Shown: one piece after another, positions 1-13,075 of the stretch | How positions within the stretch are numbered: position 1 is the stretch's first letter | How the letters are laid out: every line of letters starts with the position of its first letter | NCBI GenBank assembly: GCA_963966185.1 | Contig: CAWZYM010000332.1 | Location: 296,001-360,000, forward strand | Origin: Rhabditoides inermis | Taxonomy: Eukaryota; Nematoda; Chromadorea; Rhabditida; Rhabditidae | DNA length: 64,000 bases | Reading direction: 5' to 3' | Notes under the pieces: generated by a model | What the model was told of the DNA's origin: nothing | The model's input: the letters and a program-made list of their open reading frames with translations, nothing else | The model's database searches: none | Position numbers and translations under genes: made by a program

Positions 1-520
1 AGCCAGACACACAACAAGAGTGGGTGCGGGGTGGGGTAGGGGTGGGGGGAGTGTCAGTTTGATGTCTTACTTCTCACCTTTGGATGACGCACAACAAGAG
101 TGGGTGGAAGGGGGGGGGGTGAGGGGCAAGTATCGGTTTGATCGGATGATGTCTTACCTTTGGATGAGAAACAACAAGAGTGGATGTGGGTTGGCTGGAA
201 GGGTCTGGGTAGAGGGTTGAGATGAAGTTGTTGTCTTTGGAAGTTTTGTGAGGGGTAAGGAGTAGAGGTGAGCAACAAGAGTGGGTGGGGAATAGGATAG
301 GGGTGGGGGGCAAGTGTCAGTTTGATGTCTTACTACTTGCCTTTGAATGACACACAACAAGAGTGGGTGGAAGGGTCTGGGTGGGGGGGGGGGGGGCAAA
401 TATCGGTTTGATCGGATGATGTCTTACCTTTGGATGAGAAACAACAAGCGTGGGTGGGGGAGTCAAGTGCTCAAGTGTCAGTGTCAGTTTGATGATTGAT
501 GTCTTGCCTTTGGATGTCTT
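1..520. repeat. Minisatellite, about 268-bp period with shorter internal units
   Basis: G-rich tandem repeat. The words gatgtcttacctttggatga and acaacaagagtgggtgg recur, and a larger unit repeats after roughly 265-270 bp (for example tatcggtttgatcgg at 131 and at 401). Copies differ by substitutions and by G-run length. It probably lies in an intron or upstream spacer of the cortactin-like gene. The short open frames over it, on both strands, are repeat artefacts. Confidence 0.75.
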
Positions 521-816
521 CCGTGATGAGAGTGATGGATAAGAAGTGGATAAGAAGTAGAGTAGAGAAACATCGTGGGAATCTGGGAAAGGGGAATATT
601 AACATTGCGGTAATTTCGAGTCACCTGAACATTGGCTGTTGCGTAGTTTTTATGGGTGAGATGTGCATTCGCAGCATTACTAGATACTTTCGTTTAACTT
701 AATAGTAGGATGTGATATTGAGAATTGAGACTGTGTGATAGAAGTCCGGCCACTGCTAGGAACGCTTTTTCAAACAAAAAGTTGTCAACAAAAAGCTCTC
801 TATATGAGCTTTTCAG

Positions 817-2551
817 CGATCCACTCTCGCGACGATCAGTCAAAGGGCGCGGCGGCGGCGGGAGGAGGAGAGGAGGAGGAGAGGCGACAGCAGAAGAAGT
901 CGGTGGAGGTGCCGACCGAGAAGGGCCGCGCCAGCGACCTCAAGAAGAGGTGGGCACGCATAGTGGTAATGCTCTCGCTTACATGGGTAGTGTTTATATT
1001 CACACTCGCTTATCTGGATGAAACTTGTACCGTACGTACCCACGGATACCCCTCGCTGAAAACCGCTTTCACTTTTTTCTGAGCGACCATACGTTTTGAG
1101 TTATTACGTTTCAAAGTTTTGAACGCTGAAGCGTGTGCACTGTTTTGCGCATCGTACCTCATTTCGCGCTGTCACAAAACAAGCCGAGGCGGTCTAGTGG
1201 CAAGAGCGACTGTCTCTTTATCCGGAGGCGGCACTGGTTCGGTCCTTGCCGCTGCCTATTTTTTTTGCCAAAGTGTAAATTGAATGACATGTATTTGTTC
1301 AAAGTGAGAATGAAGTGTTTGACATCGACTATTCCACAGAATTTTTTTCAATACATACTTCAAAGACGCGCAAAAGTACCAGTCTGGAAATGATTGTCAA
1401 AATGTTTGGCGGCGGCAAGGATCGAACCAGCGCCTCCGGATTTGAAGACGGTCGCTCTCGCCACTAGAACACCTCGGCTTGTTTCGTGACAGCGCGAAAT
1501 GAGAGACGATGCGCAAAACAGCGCACACGCTTTACCGTTCAAAACTTTGAAACGAAATAACTCAAAACGTATGGTCGCTCAGAAAAAAGTGAAAGTGGTT
1601 TTCAGCGTGGGGTATCCTAGAGTACGTTCGGTACAAGTTTCATCCAGATAAGCGAGTGTGAACCTAAACACTACCCATGTTAGCAAGCAGCGGTTTGCGG
1701 GTTCGATCTTGGGTACCCACGCAAAGTTTTGTCAAATTGAAAACATCATCGAATGGGTTCTGATGTGTGTCTAACCACCCTAATATCTCTCGTGAAAAGA
1801 GTGGAACTCATTCGCGGGCTCACTATATGTGAAGGTGAACAGTGAACTATAGGTTTCCGGAGAGTTATTGTTCACCGGGGTTTTGGGATGTGTAATTATC
1901 GAGCGGCTCTTACAATTCATAGTTCATTCCATTTGCTAATCGTATTCTGAACTCTGAGGTTTCGCCGCTAGCCGATGTGGCAAGTGGTGACGTCACTGAC
2001 CACTCAAGCGGTAAGATTTTGTTTATTCTTCCTGTTCAGGTTCGAGCAGATGATGTCTGGGGGAGGGGGCGAGGACCGGGTGGCAGCGGAGAGGGAGCGG
2101 AGGAAGCGGGAGGACGAGGAGCTGAAGAGACAGCAGGCCGAGGCCGAGCAGCAGAGACAGCAGCGGGTCGAGCAGGAGTGGGCTGGCAGGGGAGAGGTGG
2201 GCGACAATCTGTGTTAGAATTTGAGAACCATTTGAAAGGTGAACGAGAGAAGCGTAGGTTTTGCGGTTGGTGCGCTGGTGAGATGGTTGAGTGGAGAGAG
2301 GTGGGTGCGGGGGTGTCGTGGATGTCATTCACATTATTGTTACGAACCGACTCTTTGGCAAGGTGTACGAGAGAAACGTAGGTGTTGTGGTTGGTATTGT
2401 TCGTCGGAGGAGAGAGAAGGGTGGATTTGAAGTATAGGGAAAGATTACTACTATTGTCGACAAGCTGCGTGTGATTGACATGTATTTGAATGGAAACGTA
2501 GATTTCGCAGGGTTGGATTATCCGTTGAGGGGTCGTGGAACATGAAGGCAC

Positions 2552-2589
<38 letters not shown>

Positions 2590-4524
2590 TTCAGGTGGAC
2601 GCTGCATCTGCCGCCCGGGAGGCGGAGGAGCAGGCGCGGCGCGACGCAGACAGGGAGGCTGCGAGGGGCGCGAGGCGCGCCCCCGTCGGAGCTGTACCCT
2701 GTATGCCCACACAGCAGACTGCTCCTGCTGCTCCTGCTCCTGCTCCAGTGACTGCTCCGGCTCCTGTTCAGGAGGTTGGTCCTTTGTTGTTGTATTGGTT
2801 ATTGTAGGTTTTGTGAAGTTGTTATATTGGATGGGGTGTGGTGTTCACAATGGGAAGTTTCAACGATCAGAAATCGTAGACAATACGTTTCAAGCTGTAG
2901 TGATATATGAAGTGGGTGAATTGTTTATAATCACCGACCGACTATTTTCCTTTATAGCCCTTTATTAGCTCTATTACGTATAATTTCAGCCCACCCCGGC
3001 TCCTGCTCCGGTGGCAGTGTTGCCGACATCTCCCGTCGCTGCTCCACCTGCTCCTGCTCCTGCTCCTGTCGCTGCTCCTTCTCCTGCCGCTCCCACAGCT
3101 GCCGTCGCCATGAAGACGGCCCTTCGTCGCGCGCCCAGCAGCGACGACGAGCAGGAGGATAATGACGATGACTGGGATGATAAGCCGGTGAGTTGAGAAG
3201 TTTATGGGGGTTGAAATGGGATTATTATGCTTAAAATGTTCTGTGTGTGATGTTGTGGTAATGAAACGTACGTGTTCAGTCTGCGCCGGTTGTGCATCAG
3301 ATTGCGTCGGCGCCTCTGCCGGACGTGGTGGAGCAGGCAGTGGCTGCTCCTGCTCCTTCTGCTCCTGCTCCCGCCCCTGCCAGCCTGCCGCAGTACGACT
3401 TTGTTCCCGGAGATGATGTGCCTCCGCCTGCGCCCACGGTGAGTGGAGAGGGAGAGAGAGAGAGAGAGATAGAGAGAGAGAGAGCTTGGGAAGTTGTAGG
3501 TTTCAATGGACTGATGTATGGGTGGTATGATCTGGTAGTTAATTATATTGTTCACCCAGTTTCACAGTTTGAGATCATGATTGTAGGTTTCACTGGATTG
3601 ATGTATGGATGGTATGACCTGTTAGTTAATTTCATTATCCACTCAGTTTCACAGTTTGAGATCATGGGCGTTGTAGGTTTCACTGGATTGCTTTGTTAGT
3701 AGATCGAGATGGTAGTTAATAGGTTGTATCACTTTACCCTCTAACAAATTGATATCATGTACGTTGTAGGTTTCACTGGATTGCTATGTTGTCAGAGTGG
3801 GATGTTGCTTCAATTGTCCTCTGATGTTGTCTTCTTTCACCCCCTCTCCTTTCAGCTCGCGCCTCCGCAGCCCCCTGCCGCAGTCGGAGCGCAATACGAG
3901 GAGCCGCCGTATGAGGTGCGTGGGCGGGTCTTATTCTAATTTATGCAAATTAATTATTGATTTATCGGGACCTGCACTAACAACGTAACTAGCTCCATCG
4001 TCTCAAGTGCTATTCGTTTACATATTCATTGCCCTCTACATAGACCATCTTCGGGAACTGTCCTGATTTAATTAGACAGTGGATTGAACCATTGCTTGTT
4101 GCTGACAGGCGATCCTTGTTAGCTGTAGATGTTACGTATTTTTCCATGTATGTTCATATTACTTGAAAGTATGTTTAATAGATTTATTCAGAATCAGCAA
4201 TCACATAATCATAGCAGGTGAAATGATTACGAATAATCATGAGGTTCATTTCAGGAGATTCCGTCAAATGCCGCGGTGGCCCAGCCCGCATCGACTGGCG
4301 CCGGGCTGAGCGCGGTGGCGGTGTATGACTACCAGAAACAGGACGACGACGAGATCAGCTTCGAGCCAGATGACGTCATCACCAACATTGAACAGGTAGG
4401 CGGCGGATCTCTGTCTCTGTCTCTCCCAACAGTGGTCTTCTAGGTTGACGCTGGCTGGTGGCGCGGCATGTGCAAGGGTCAGTACGGCCTGTTCCCCGCC
4501 AACTATGTGGAGCTGAGGAACTGA
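817..4524 (+). CDS. Cortactin/HS1-like actin regulator, 3' part (8 exons, C-terminal SH3)
   Basis: Exons: 817-949, 2040-2196, 2595-2774, 2990-3187, 3280-3438, 3856-3915, 4255-4395, 4444-4524 (TGA). The first intron is phase 2 and the rest are phase 0. Order seen: a charged helix beginning SDLKKRFEQM, a Glu/Arg/Gln-rich coiled coil, a long Ala/Pro-rich linker (APAPAP runs), an acidic [13 protein letters not shown] patch, a possible Tyr-phosphorylation site (EEPPYE), and a complete C-terminal SH3 with ALYDY-type [27 protein letters not shown] and [11 protein letters not shown]. The SH3 and the preceding helix match cortactin better than drebrin-like ABP1, notably [16 protein letters not shown]. 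Cortactin promotes Arp2/3-dependent branched actin at the cell cortex. The N-terminal acidic region and actin-binding repeats are not visible and should lie upstream of the window. Drebrin-like (DBNL) is the alternative. Confidence 0.8.
1183..1256 (+). other. tRNA-like module (left arm)
   Basis: Starts gccgaggcggtctagtggc (A-box-like) and contains ctggttcggtcc (B-box-like), spaced as in a tRNA gene. The acceptor and anticodon stems do not pair well, so it is a tRNA-derived, SINE-like relic and not a functional tRNA. Confidence 0.55.
1408..1480 (-). other. tRNA-like module (right arm, inverted copy)
   Basis: On the minus strand it reads gccgaggtgttctagtggcg (A-box region), then gctggttcgatccttgccg (B box). 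It is the mirror copy of the module at 1183-1256 and is closer to a canonical B box (GGTTCGATCC). Confidence 0.55.
2550..2590. repeat. (GA)n microsatellite in cortactin-like intron
   Basis: Uninterrupted GA tract just upstream of the 2595 exon acceptor. Similar tracts lie at 3441-3484, 5062-5092 and 5683-5755. Confidence 0.9.
3490..3800. repeat. Intronic tandem repeat, about 90-bp unit, ~3.5 copies
   Basis: The phrase ttgtaggtttcactgga recurs at about 3492, 3581, 3671 and 3764. It is followed each time by variants of ttgatgtatggatggtatga and tcacagtttgagatcatg. It lies wholly inside the 3439-3855 intron. Confidence 0.75.
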
Positions 4525-5060
4525 AGAATTTGCATATCCTACTTGTTTATATTCGCCACAGTTTGTTATATCAGTGTATCATTCACCATGTCCCATGCGA
4601 AAGTCACTCACGTAATCTCGAACTCCCAAACACTCGCTTTTCACTATACCCCGATGTCTATAACAAGAGCCTTATCCACCCATATTTATTGACTGATTGT
4701 GAGTTTTAACGTGTGTATTTGTAAGTAAAGGTTTTGAAATGACGTTGTTTTGTTTTTATTTGAAGAGACAATGAGTGAGAGAGAGGGTGTTTGTGAGGCT
4801 AGGATGGCAGTTATCGTATTGGAAATATGAACGTGAAGAGGGAAGATGAACGGAAGTAGACAAAGTAAAAGTACAGTTCGTTGATGATAGATGGGTCCGG
4901 AGAAGTCTGCATCTCCATTATTTGTACTATATCATAGATTTGAACCCGAATCGGCGTCATATTTGTTGTGACCCGCGTGTGCAGTGAAGTGGAAGAAAAT
5001 TTGTAAATTCGCCAGAGGGCAACGGAAACGCGGAGCAGTAGCCGGAAGAGGGGGGGAGGA

Positions 5061-5091
<31 letters not shown>

Positions 5092-5130
5092 GCTGGTAGG
5101 AGGTGGTCCGTGGTCCATTAGTGTCCTGTC
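4525..5130. other. Intergenic spacer
   Basis: Holds the 3' UTR of the cortactin-like gene (no clear AATAAA), a GA tract at 5062-5092, and the upstream region of the coiled-coil gene. No further coding signal is visible. Confidence 0.5.
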
Positions 5131-5674
5131 ATGTCACCGCCGCCGGTTGGAGTGCACATGCTGCAGTTGCACTTTGACCAACCCGGCAGAGTCAGCCTCT
5201 GCCTCACCGGAGAGAGGAAGCACAGGGTGGGTTCATGTTGTTGTTGTTGTTTTTTATTTGCTTTCAAAGTACGGAATACGTTTCTCTCTATGCATGAAAC
5301 GTTTTGGCGTAATGTAAAGTCAATAGATCCTCGCACATCCGAGTAATATAAATTCAAGGTTAAACAGCAGTGTTATTAGTTTTATAGTTTGATGAAATAC
5401 TTTTTGAATACTTTTCTTTCTACGCATGAAACATTTTGGCGGTATGGAGAGTCAATCAATAGGTCTTCGCGCAAGCAAACAAAGGGATAATGTACATTCA
5501 ACAGTGTTGGTATTGTTTCATATTTGTGTTTTATGTTTTATGTTTCATATCGTGAAATTGAAATACTTTTTGAATACGTTTCTCCCTGCGCATGAAACAT
5601 TTTGGCGGTATGGAGAGTCAATCTGTATCTCCTCCAGCTAAAATTGTAACCAACAGTGATGCAGAAAGAGAGGG

Positions 5675-5710
<36 letters not shown>

Positions 5711-7205
5711 GAGAGAGAGAGGGAGAGAGAGGGAGAGAGGGAAAGAGAGATTCGCCCTTGCAGCACCACCGCGACCGCGCTCTCCAGCGTCGCCGCCCGC
5801 ACACCATGGCCGGTCTCCCATCCGGCTCCCTCGGAGGTCCCCTCGGGATGCTGCCGGATGATCCATTCATGGAGGAGACGAGTGAATTCGATAGGGGCAG
5901 TGTGACGGGGGGAGGGCAGGTGCGTTGATAGTGCTTTCGAAGTGACTTCGATTCAACCCTGTTAGTGAACGGAGATTTGGTGGAAGAAGGAAAGTCGATA
6001 AACGTGTTGAATCTGACATACATGAATAGTTCTAGCAAAAGTAAACGTGCAGTGTGAAGGGGTGAACCATATGGGTGAACCAATCCTTTCAGCTCTTCAC
6101 CAAGTTCGACACCCCACCGTCCATGTCATCTGCGCACACGTACAAGGCGAGTGAAATGAGAAAAATGGAAAACAACAATTTCATCCTTGATATTTACGTA
6201 TTTACACATTTTCCGGGATCATGACACAACATGCACCACGAAGTGACCATCATGTCCACTTTTTTCAAAGTTCAAGTGTTTGTCAGATCAAGTGTTTTCA
6301 GGTGGACACAACAATGCCACGCCGGCCGCGCACCATCGAGTTCTCGAAGAGGTCGAATCTGAAGACGCCCAGTGAGCGGAGACAGCGATCGGCGGATGGA
6401 AGAGAGGAGAGCGGAAGAGGGGAGGAGGAGGGGGAGGAGGCGAGGGAGAGGTGAGTCGAATGATTTACATCAAATTTGCATCCTAAAAAATAGAGTAAAT
6501 AAGGCAGACAGAGGTGCATTTCACGTCAAAATTGGTTAATTGTGAGGATTGTTGTAGAAGAGATAATGAGGACGTGGTTAAATTCGTACATCAGCATTCT
6601 TTACAGTTCGATTCGCGTGGATGTGGCTCTTCCCGTGGAGAAATCCGGAGACGAGACGATGTACGGAAGCTATAACGAGAAGAAGGTATGTCTACTCGAC
6701 TCTCTAGTCTAGTTCCTACTATACTCTACTATCTAATCCAGTTTCTACTCAACTTATGTGTCTTGCAAAATTCTTACGCAACCCCGTTGCGCTACAGGTA
6801 CTGGAGTGGCGCCTGGACGAGCCGCACTTGTCCGGATTGTCGTTGGGCACTGATGAGGTAAGGACTTTCACAGCTGTCCGCAACCTCTTCAACCCTTCGC
6901 ACTAACAACAGCCAGGCACGGTTCTGCAACACGGATCACCTTTAGAACTGTTCCGGGGTCAACCTACTCGAGAAGACACTTATACAATTTCCCAAAAAAC
7001 CACTCAAAACCAAAAATGTTCCAAATAGGACGCGTCCCAGGTGTTCCTGGGTCACCACTCTGCCGGGCCCATACCCGAAGAGGAGGACGACGGTAGTCCA
7101 TTAGTGGAGAGGCTGAAGAGACAGCTGCGCGCCAGCGAGAAGATCAGGGAGGAGATGACCGACGAGGTCAACGCGTGGCAGCAGAAGCTCAGAGAGGTGC
7201 GGAGG

Positions 7206-7280
<75 letters not shown>

Positions 7281-7401
7281 AGCGTCCCTTCCAGGCAGAC
7301 AAGCGCATCGCCGAGTTGGAGTCAGTAGAAGATCGGGCGGCGACGAGGGAGGGAGTGAGACGGGTGGACATGGAGAAGAGAGTGGAGTGAGTGGAAGATA
7401 G

Positions 7402-7481
<80 letters not shown>

Positions 7482-9942
7482 CCCTTCGCAGTGCCCTCTC
7501 CTCGATGCTGTCAACGGAGCAGATGGAGAAGAGTTCTCTCCTCGAGGAGTCGGCCGCCCTCCGCCACGGCATCGTCTCCCTTCTTTCGAAAGACGAGGAC
7601 GAGGCGAGGGGCAGGGAGAAGAGCGGCGAGCGGGTGATTGAACTGGTGGGTGGGGAGGTATCGTGAAACTGAGTGTCAGCGGGGAGCGGGGGTCAAAGTA
7701 ATCGTAAATCGTAGAGAGTGGAATAGGTCGAATAATTTGTTAAGAGTAACCCTAAACAAGCAGGTTAATTATTCGCATATCGTAACCCTGAGCAAGTGGA
7801 GTAGATTAAATAATGTGTCGATCGTAGCCCTCCCTAAATGAGTAAAGTAAGTCCTATCGATCTATCGTATCCCTAACATAAGTAAGGTGAAATTAATTTA
7901 CTATCGTAATCTTGAGCGAATGGTGTAGGTAAAACCATTCTTTTGCGCCGCAAAGATGCAGAAAATGCTCATCGAATCGCATTTCCGATGCGTTCGCATT
8001 TTTATGAGCCTCGGAGGAGAGTCACGCTATACTACATGCGTATCTCTAATGTTGCGCGCTGGCTGGGCCGCTGTCATAGAGAGAAGGTCGATTGGAGTGA
8101 GTGCGCGCTTGGCCGGTGCAACCCTTTGAAGCCTATGGCTGACGATGTGATCTGTATTGCTATAAGTGTGAGTTGATACCTAGTTTTTTTGCATTTAACT
8201 TTATTTCACCGATAACAGATGTGTATTGCTGTCCGTGTTAGTTGACAATTTTTTGTAGTTTTTTTTGGGTCTTATTGGAGGAACTTTTTAAGGTTAACTA
8301 TTGTTCTGCATGATCTGTGGTTTGCGATGAAAGTGAGCTGTAGTTTGCGAAACTAAAATGACCATTCAATTGCAAACAAGTGTGAAACCAGTGTACAATA
8401 CTTTCCATGAAACGTATTACAATGAAACGTTTTTTTTAAATAACCAATACGTTTCAGCTTTCGCAGCGCGTGAAGGAACATGCGGATCTGAAGAGGCACA
8501 CAGAGAAGCTGGAGGAGCAGTTAAAACGGTAGGAGCACGTTTATTTACATTTACAATACTTTATTGCGGGAGATTTTGTGAAATAGAGAATTGTCTACGC
8601 TCCCTCCTTTCGCCACAGTCTTTTGCAGAAGAATTCAAATTTTGAAGCGTCAATAGGAGGCTAAATGCTAAATGCACAGACACTGTAGATATTGAACTTA
8701 TTGCACTTACAAAACTATTACATGTTCTTTCAATCTTCTCGGACAATTAACGTATTGTTAGCCTGCAACATTTCGCTAGTGGTGATTTTGGTATCGATGA
8801 GACAAATCATGACCAATTTATGTATTTCTCTTATGGTGTGATTATTTTAAAAAAAAAACCTAGTCCCCTTGTCAAATTCTAACCAGACACGCTCTCTGTG
8901 ATCAAATAATCACGTAGACATAGAATCAAAATCGCTGCAACACTAACACTGATAAGACAATAAGAGGATTAGGCAATTTCGCAGCGAAGTGAAGTGACAA
9001 TTTCTGGGAATGATGATTGAAGAACGCTGTCTTCCTAGCCCGCGGAGTTACTATTGTGGATTATAATGGAAGGAAAGGAACACCCGGAGCCCCACTATTG
9101 TCTATAATGGTATCTAATTATAATGGGTTATGGAAAGGAAATCGAATGATTATCGACTGAATATCGATCTAATATCGACTTTCGACCTTCGACCCTACCA
9201 TCCCCGTTGCTAAACTGTGTTTCTCCCAGCGCTTAGCCCTTGTGGTGTACCGTATGCACTTGTTGTATAGTCAGGATATAGCGATTCTGGATAAATGATT
9301 GATTGATTGATGATTGAAGAACAAAGATTGACGCCTGTGTTGTCTACAACTGCATATCGATTTATCGATTTATCGATTGCAGTTCCGAAGAAGCGACTCG
9401 GCTGTCGCAGGAGCATGTGAAGAAGCTGCTAGCTGAACTGGAGATCGGCAAGAGACTCGCGTTTGAGAGAAGGGAGATTGTCGTGCAGGTATGTTTGCGA
9501 TCTCACGTTTGCACTCCCTTTTAAAGAAAGAGTAGAGAAATGCGAGAAGGATGGTATGTAGGATGGCATCTAGGTAGAGAGAAAGAGAATGGTGAATGTG
9601 TTGAGGACGAGTGCATCAACTCTGAGCGGCAGCGCAGCGTGGAGAGGACGCTCGACTCGACCACAAGGGAGCTGGTGCGGCGGGAGGGCGAGCTGGAGGC
9701 GTGCAGGGCGCAGTTGAGGGCCAGCAGGTATGGAAATACGAACAAGAACGGTGTCCGTTTCTCTGCAGTATAGAGATTAGATAGTTGCATGGTAGGGAGT
9801 GAGTGGGAGAGAATGAGTTCAGGCAGGGTGGTCAGAACTTTTGAAACCGTCTCAGATCCCGTCTGCACGAACTCGAAACCGAGGTGCACAACGTGAACGT
9901 GCTGGCGAGGTCGGCGGAGATGGAGAGGAAGGCGTTCAAGGT

Positions 9943-10005
<63 letters not shown>

Positions 10006-10851
10006 GCGAGGGTAGAGAGAAGAAGGGATAGAGAGAAGGGGAGAAGGAGAGAGAAAGGGGGAGAGAGGCAGAGAGGTATGTTATTTCAGGAAACGCTATC
10101 CACCTTGCTAACCATGGACACTGCGGTTCTCAGTGAAGATGACATCAAAATGAGAGTCAAGGTATTACTACCGCATTCTTACTTTATCTCTTTTCTCTCA
10201 TATCATATCACATTTCGCCGCTCCTATTAGCCACTCCCACAAACGATGAATTATTCACCAATTATAAACTTCTACATTTCAGTTTTATCTTCACAGATAT
10301 CGGTTATCACGTTTCCTAGCTTTCAGTATCACCTCATCACTGATGAAAACAATTTTCACCCCACCATCGCGGAATGTTGTACAGTCACTGATAGGGTAGA
10401 ATGATAGAGTGATAGAGTGACTAGCAAACACGTCATGCTGACCCCGATTAGAACGAAATTGGTTGGGGTTGTGCTAACATGACGAACTGCTAGCAGAAAA
10501 GAGCAGAACATGTTCAAAACAACGTAATTCGTAATATTCATATGAAGTAAACCAATACTAGGACTTTGTTTGGGTTTCACAAAGGAGATCAGATGTCCGA
10601 TGTGGAACATAGTAGCTAGATACGCAACGGAATCCTGTTTCGAGCCTTTAACTTGCAGTTTTTTTTAAGCTACAGAACATACGGTTATTCAAATACAAGT
10701 TTTTTTTAACATAGGAGCTGGCGCGATGCTCGCACGAGGCGCGGACCGCGAGTGCTAGCTACCATGAGAAGATCGAGGAGTTGGAGAGGAAGTGCACCGA
10801 GCAGGCACGAATGCACAGGAGCGCCATTGTCAGGGCCAGGTGGGGGAGCTG

Positions 10852-10895
<44 letters not shown>

Positions 10896-11739
10896 ATCTC
10901 TATTCAAATCATTTACCAACTCCCCGATATCAACTCCAAGCTCACCAGAACACTCTTGTTTCGCGCCGGATCTACGGATGTAGGATAATATAGAATCGTC
11001 TTTGTTGAGGACGTCGGAGGAGGACGTGGAGGAGGCGACGAAGAGGCTGGCGTCGGTGCGGGAGGAGCTGGAGGCGACGGAGCTGGAGCGGAAGGGCATG
11101 CAGGTGGAGTGCGACCGGGCGAGGGAGGTGGTGAGGGAGGTGGGTTACAGCACAAGTCAAAATAAGCGTCATTATCCGTGATTGGTCACGATCAGACATG
11201 AAGTGAATGTTTAGCAAAATGTGCGAAACTCTTTGTTTTAGCTGTTTTAGTATACACAATGTCGAAATGGTAACCATTGTGTATGCTGACAATCATTTGC
11301 CGAAACGTGTCGGCGAATATGTGTCAAGAAACTGAATTTATGTTAAGTTACGTTTCACCACTGTAATATCTTGAAAAATCGCAAAATGTCTTCAATTAAG
11401 TAAGCAAACGACACAGCTGGAAATATAATTTCCAGCTGCACGCCATCTTCTCGACGGAGCGCATCTCGGCGGCGGTGGCGGAGAGGTGAGCACGTCTTCG
11501 GAAGATTCTGTGCTTGGTCACGGTGTGACGTGAACGATCTACATCACGTCTCTGTGCTCTGTTTCTCTGTCGTGATTGTGTTTTGACTGAAGCTACTTTC
11601 GAGAGGTGAAACGATTTGTAATCAACTTGTCTCGTCTTTTTTCAGAACCGGCACAGAAACTGCGGACGAGCATCTACTCATCGCGAGAGCCAGACAGTTG
11701 GCGGAGGGGGAGAAGCTGTGGAGGGAGGGGGTGAGTCTC

Positions 11740-11801
<62 letters not shown>

Positions 11802-12549
11802 ACGGCACCACTCCAGCCGGACCTCTTGTCCAGTCAACTGCGCACTGCCAAGCAGGAGATCGACCTGCAAACGATTCGATTCGACGCCATGAAGAGACGG
11901 ATGGAGAAGGGAGACTGGGTAGAGAGAGAGAGAGGGGGGAGGAGAGAGAGAGAGAGAAAGAGAGGGGAGAGAGAGAGGGGGGAGAGAGAGGGAGAGAGAG
12001 AGGGAGGGAGAGAGAGAGATAGATGGAGAGAAGATGGAGAGAGAGAGGGAGGGAGGGAGGGAGGGAGAGAGAGAGAGAGAGAGGAGGGGAAAGAGAGGGG
12101 GGGAGAGAAAGGGAGAAAGGGAGAGAGGGAGAGAGGGGGAAAGAGAGGGAGATAGATAGATAGATGGAGAGAAGATGGAGAGAGAGAGGGAGAGGGGGAG
12201 AGAGAGAGGGGAAGAGAGAGAGGGGAAGAGAGAGAGGGGAAGACAGAAAGGAAGAGAGGGAGAGAGGGAAAGAGGGAGAGAGGGAGAGAGGGAGAGAGGG
12301 GGAGAGAGAGGGAGAGAAACAGGGAAAGAGAGAGGGGGGAGAGCGAGGGAGAGAGGGAGAGAGGGGGAGGGAGGGAGAGAGAGAAAGGGGAGAGTGAGAG
12401 GGAGAGAGAGGGAGAGAGAGAGAGAGAGGAGGGAGAGAGAGCAGGAGTGAAGGAGAGAGAAGGAGAGAGAGGGAGAGGGAGAGAGAGAGAAAGGGGAGAG
12501 TGAGAGGGAGAGAGAGGGAGAGAGAGAGAGAGGAAGGGAGAGAGGGAGA

Positions 12550-12598
<49 letters not shown>

Positions 12599-13039
12599 GG
12601 ACCCTCTTGTAGGAGAAGAACAAGGACCAGCTGGTCTCGTCGAGCAAGAAGCTGGAGAAGCTGAACCGGGAGCTGTTCTCGAAGCTGTCGATGGACGCGG
12701 CGCGGCACAGTGACATCGAGAAGCGGCTGCTGAAAGTGCGCGTGGAGGAGCAGGAGAAGAGGATACGCGATCTGGAGAAGAAGGTGCCTAACATCTCCAT
12801 GTTTCACGATTACTCACGAATTCCATGTTCCCGATGGTATTCCGTATGAAATTACAAGATACGTTTCAAGTACCGGTGAATAAAGCGGGATTCAAACTAG
12901 TAGATGAATTGTACCCAATGACAGGCTCGGGAGGCGACTCGCCTTCGCGAGATCATCCAGACGCGGCAGAGAAACGCGAGTCGGGCTAGCGGAGGGGAGA
13001 GGGAGACGGATGAGGAGGCTAGGAGGGACGCGCAGGTGC

Positions 13040-13075
<36 letters not shown>

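Larger units (their letters stand above)
979..1683. repeat. Foldback element with two head-to-head tRNA-like modules
   Basis: Arms at about 979-1275 and 1395-1683 are diverged reverse complements. For example acatgggtagtgtttat at 981 pairs with the end of the right arm near 1680, and the gagcgaccatacgtttt block pairs with aaaacgtatggtcgctc. Each arm holds a tRNA-like sequence. The element sits inside the 950-2039 intron of the cortactin-like gene. Confidence 0.85.

Noticed and set aside
735..1082. 115-aa frame read as an independent gene
   Set aside because: Its first part is the cortactin-like exon 817-949; the rest runs into the intron and the foldback arm.
11799..12800. 333-aa minus-strand frame rich in Ser/Leu/Pro
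   Set aside because: It spans exons and the purine-rich intron of the coiled-coil gene on the other strand and is pure low-complexity repeat.
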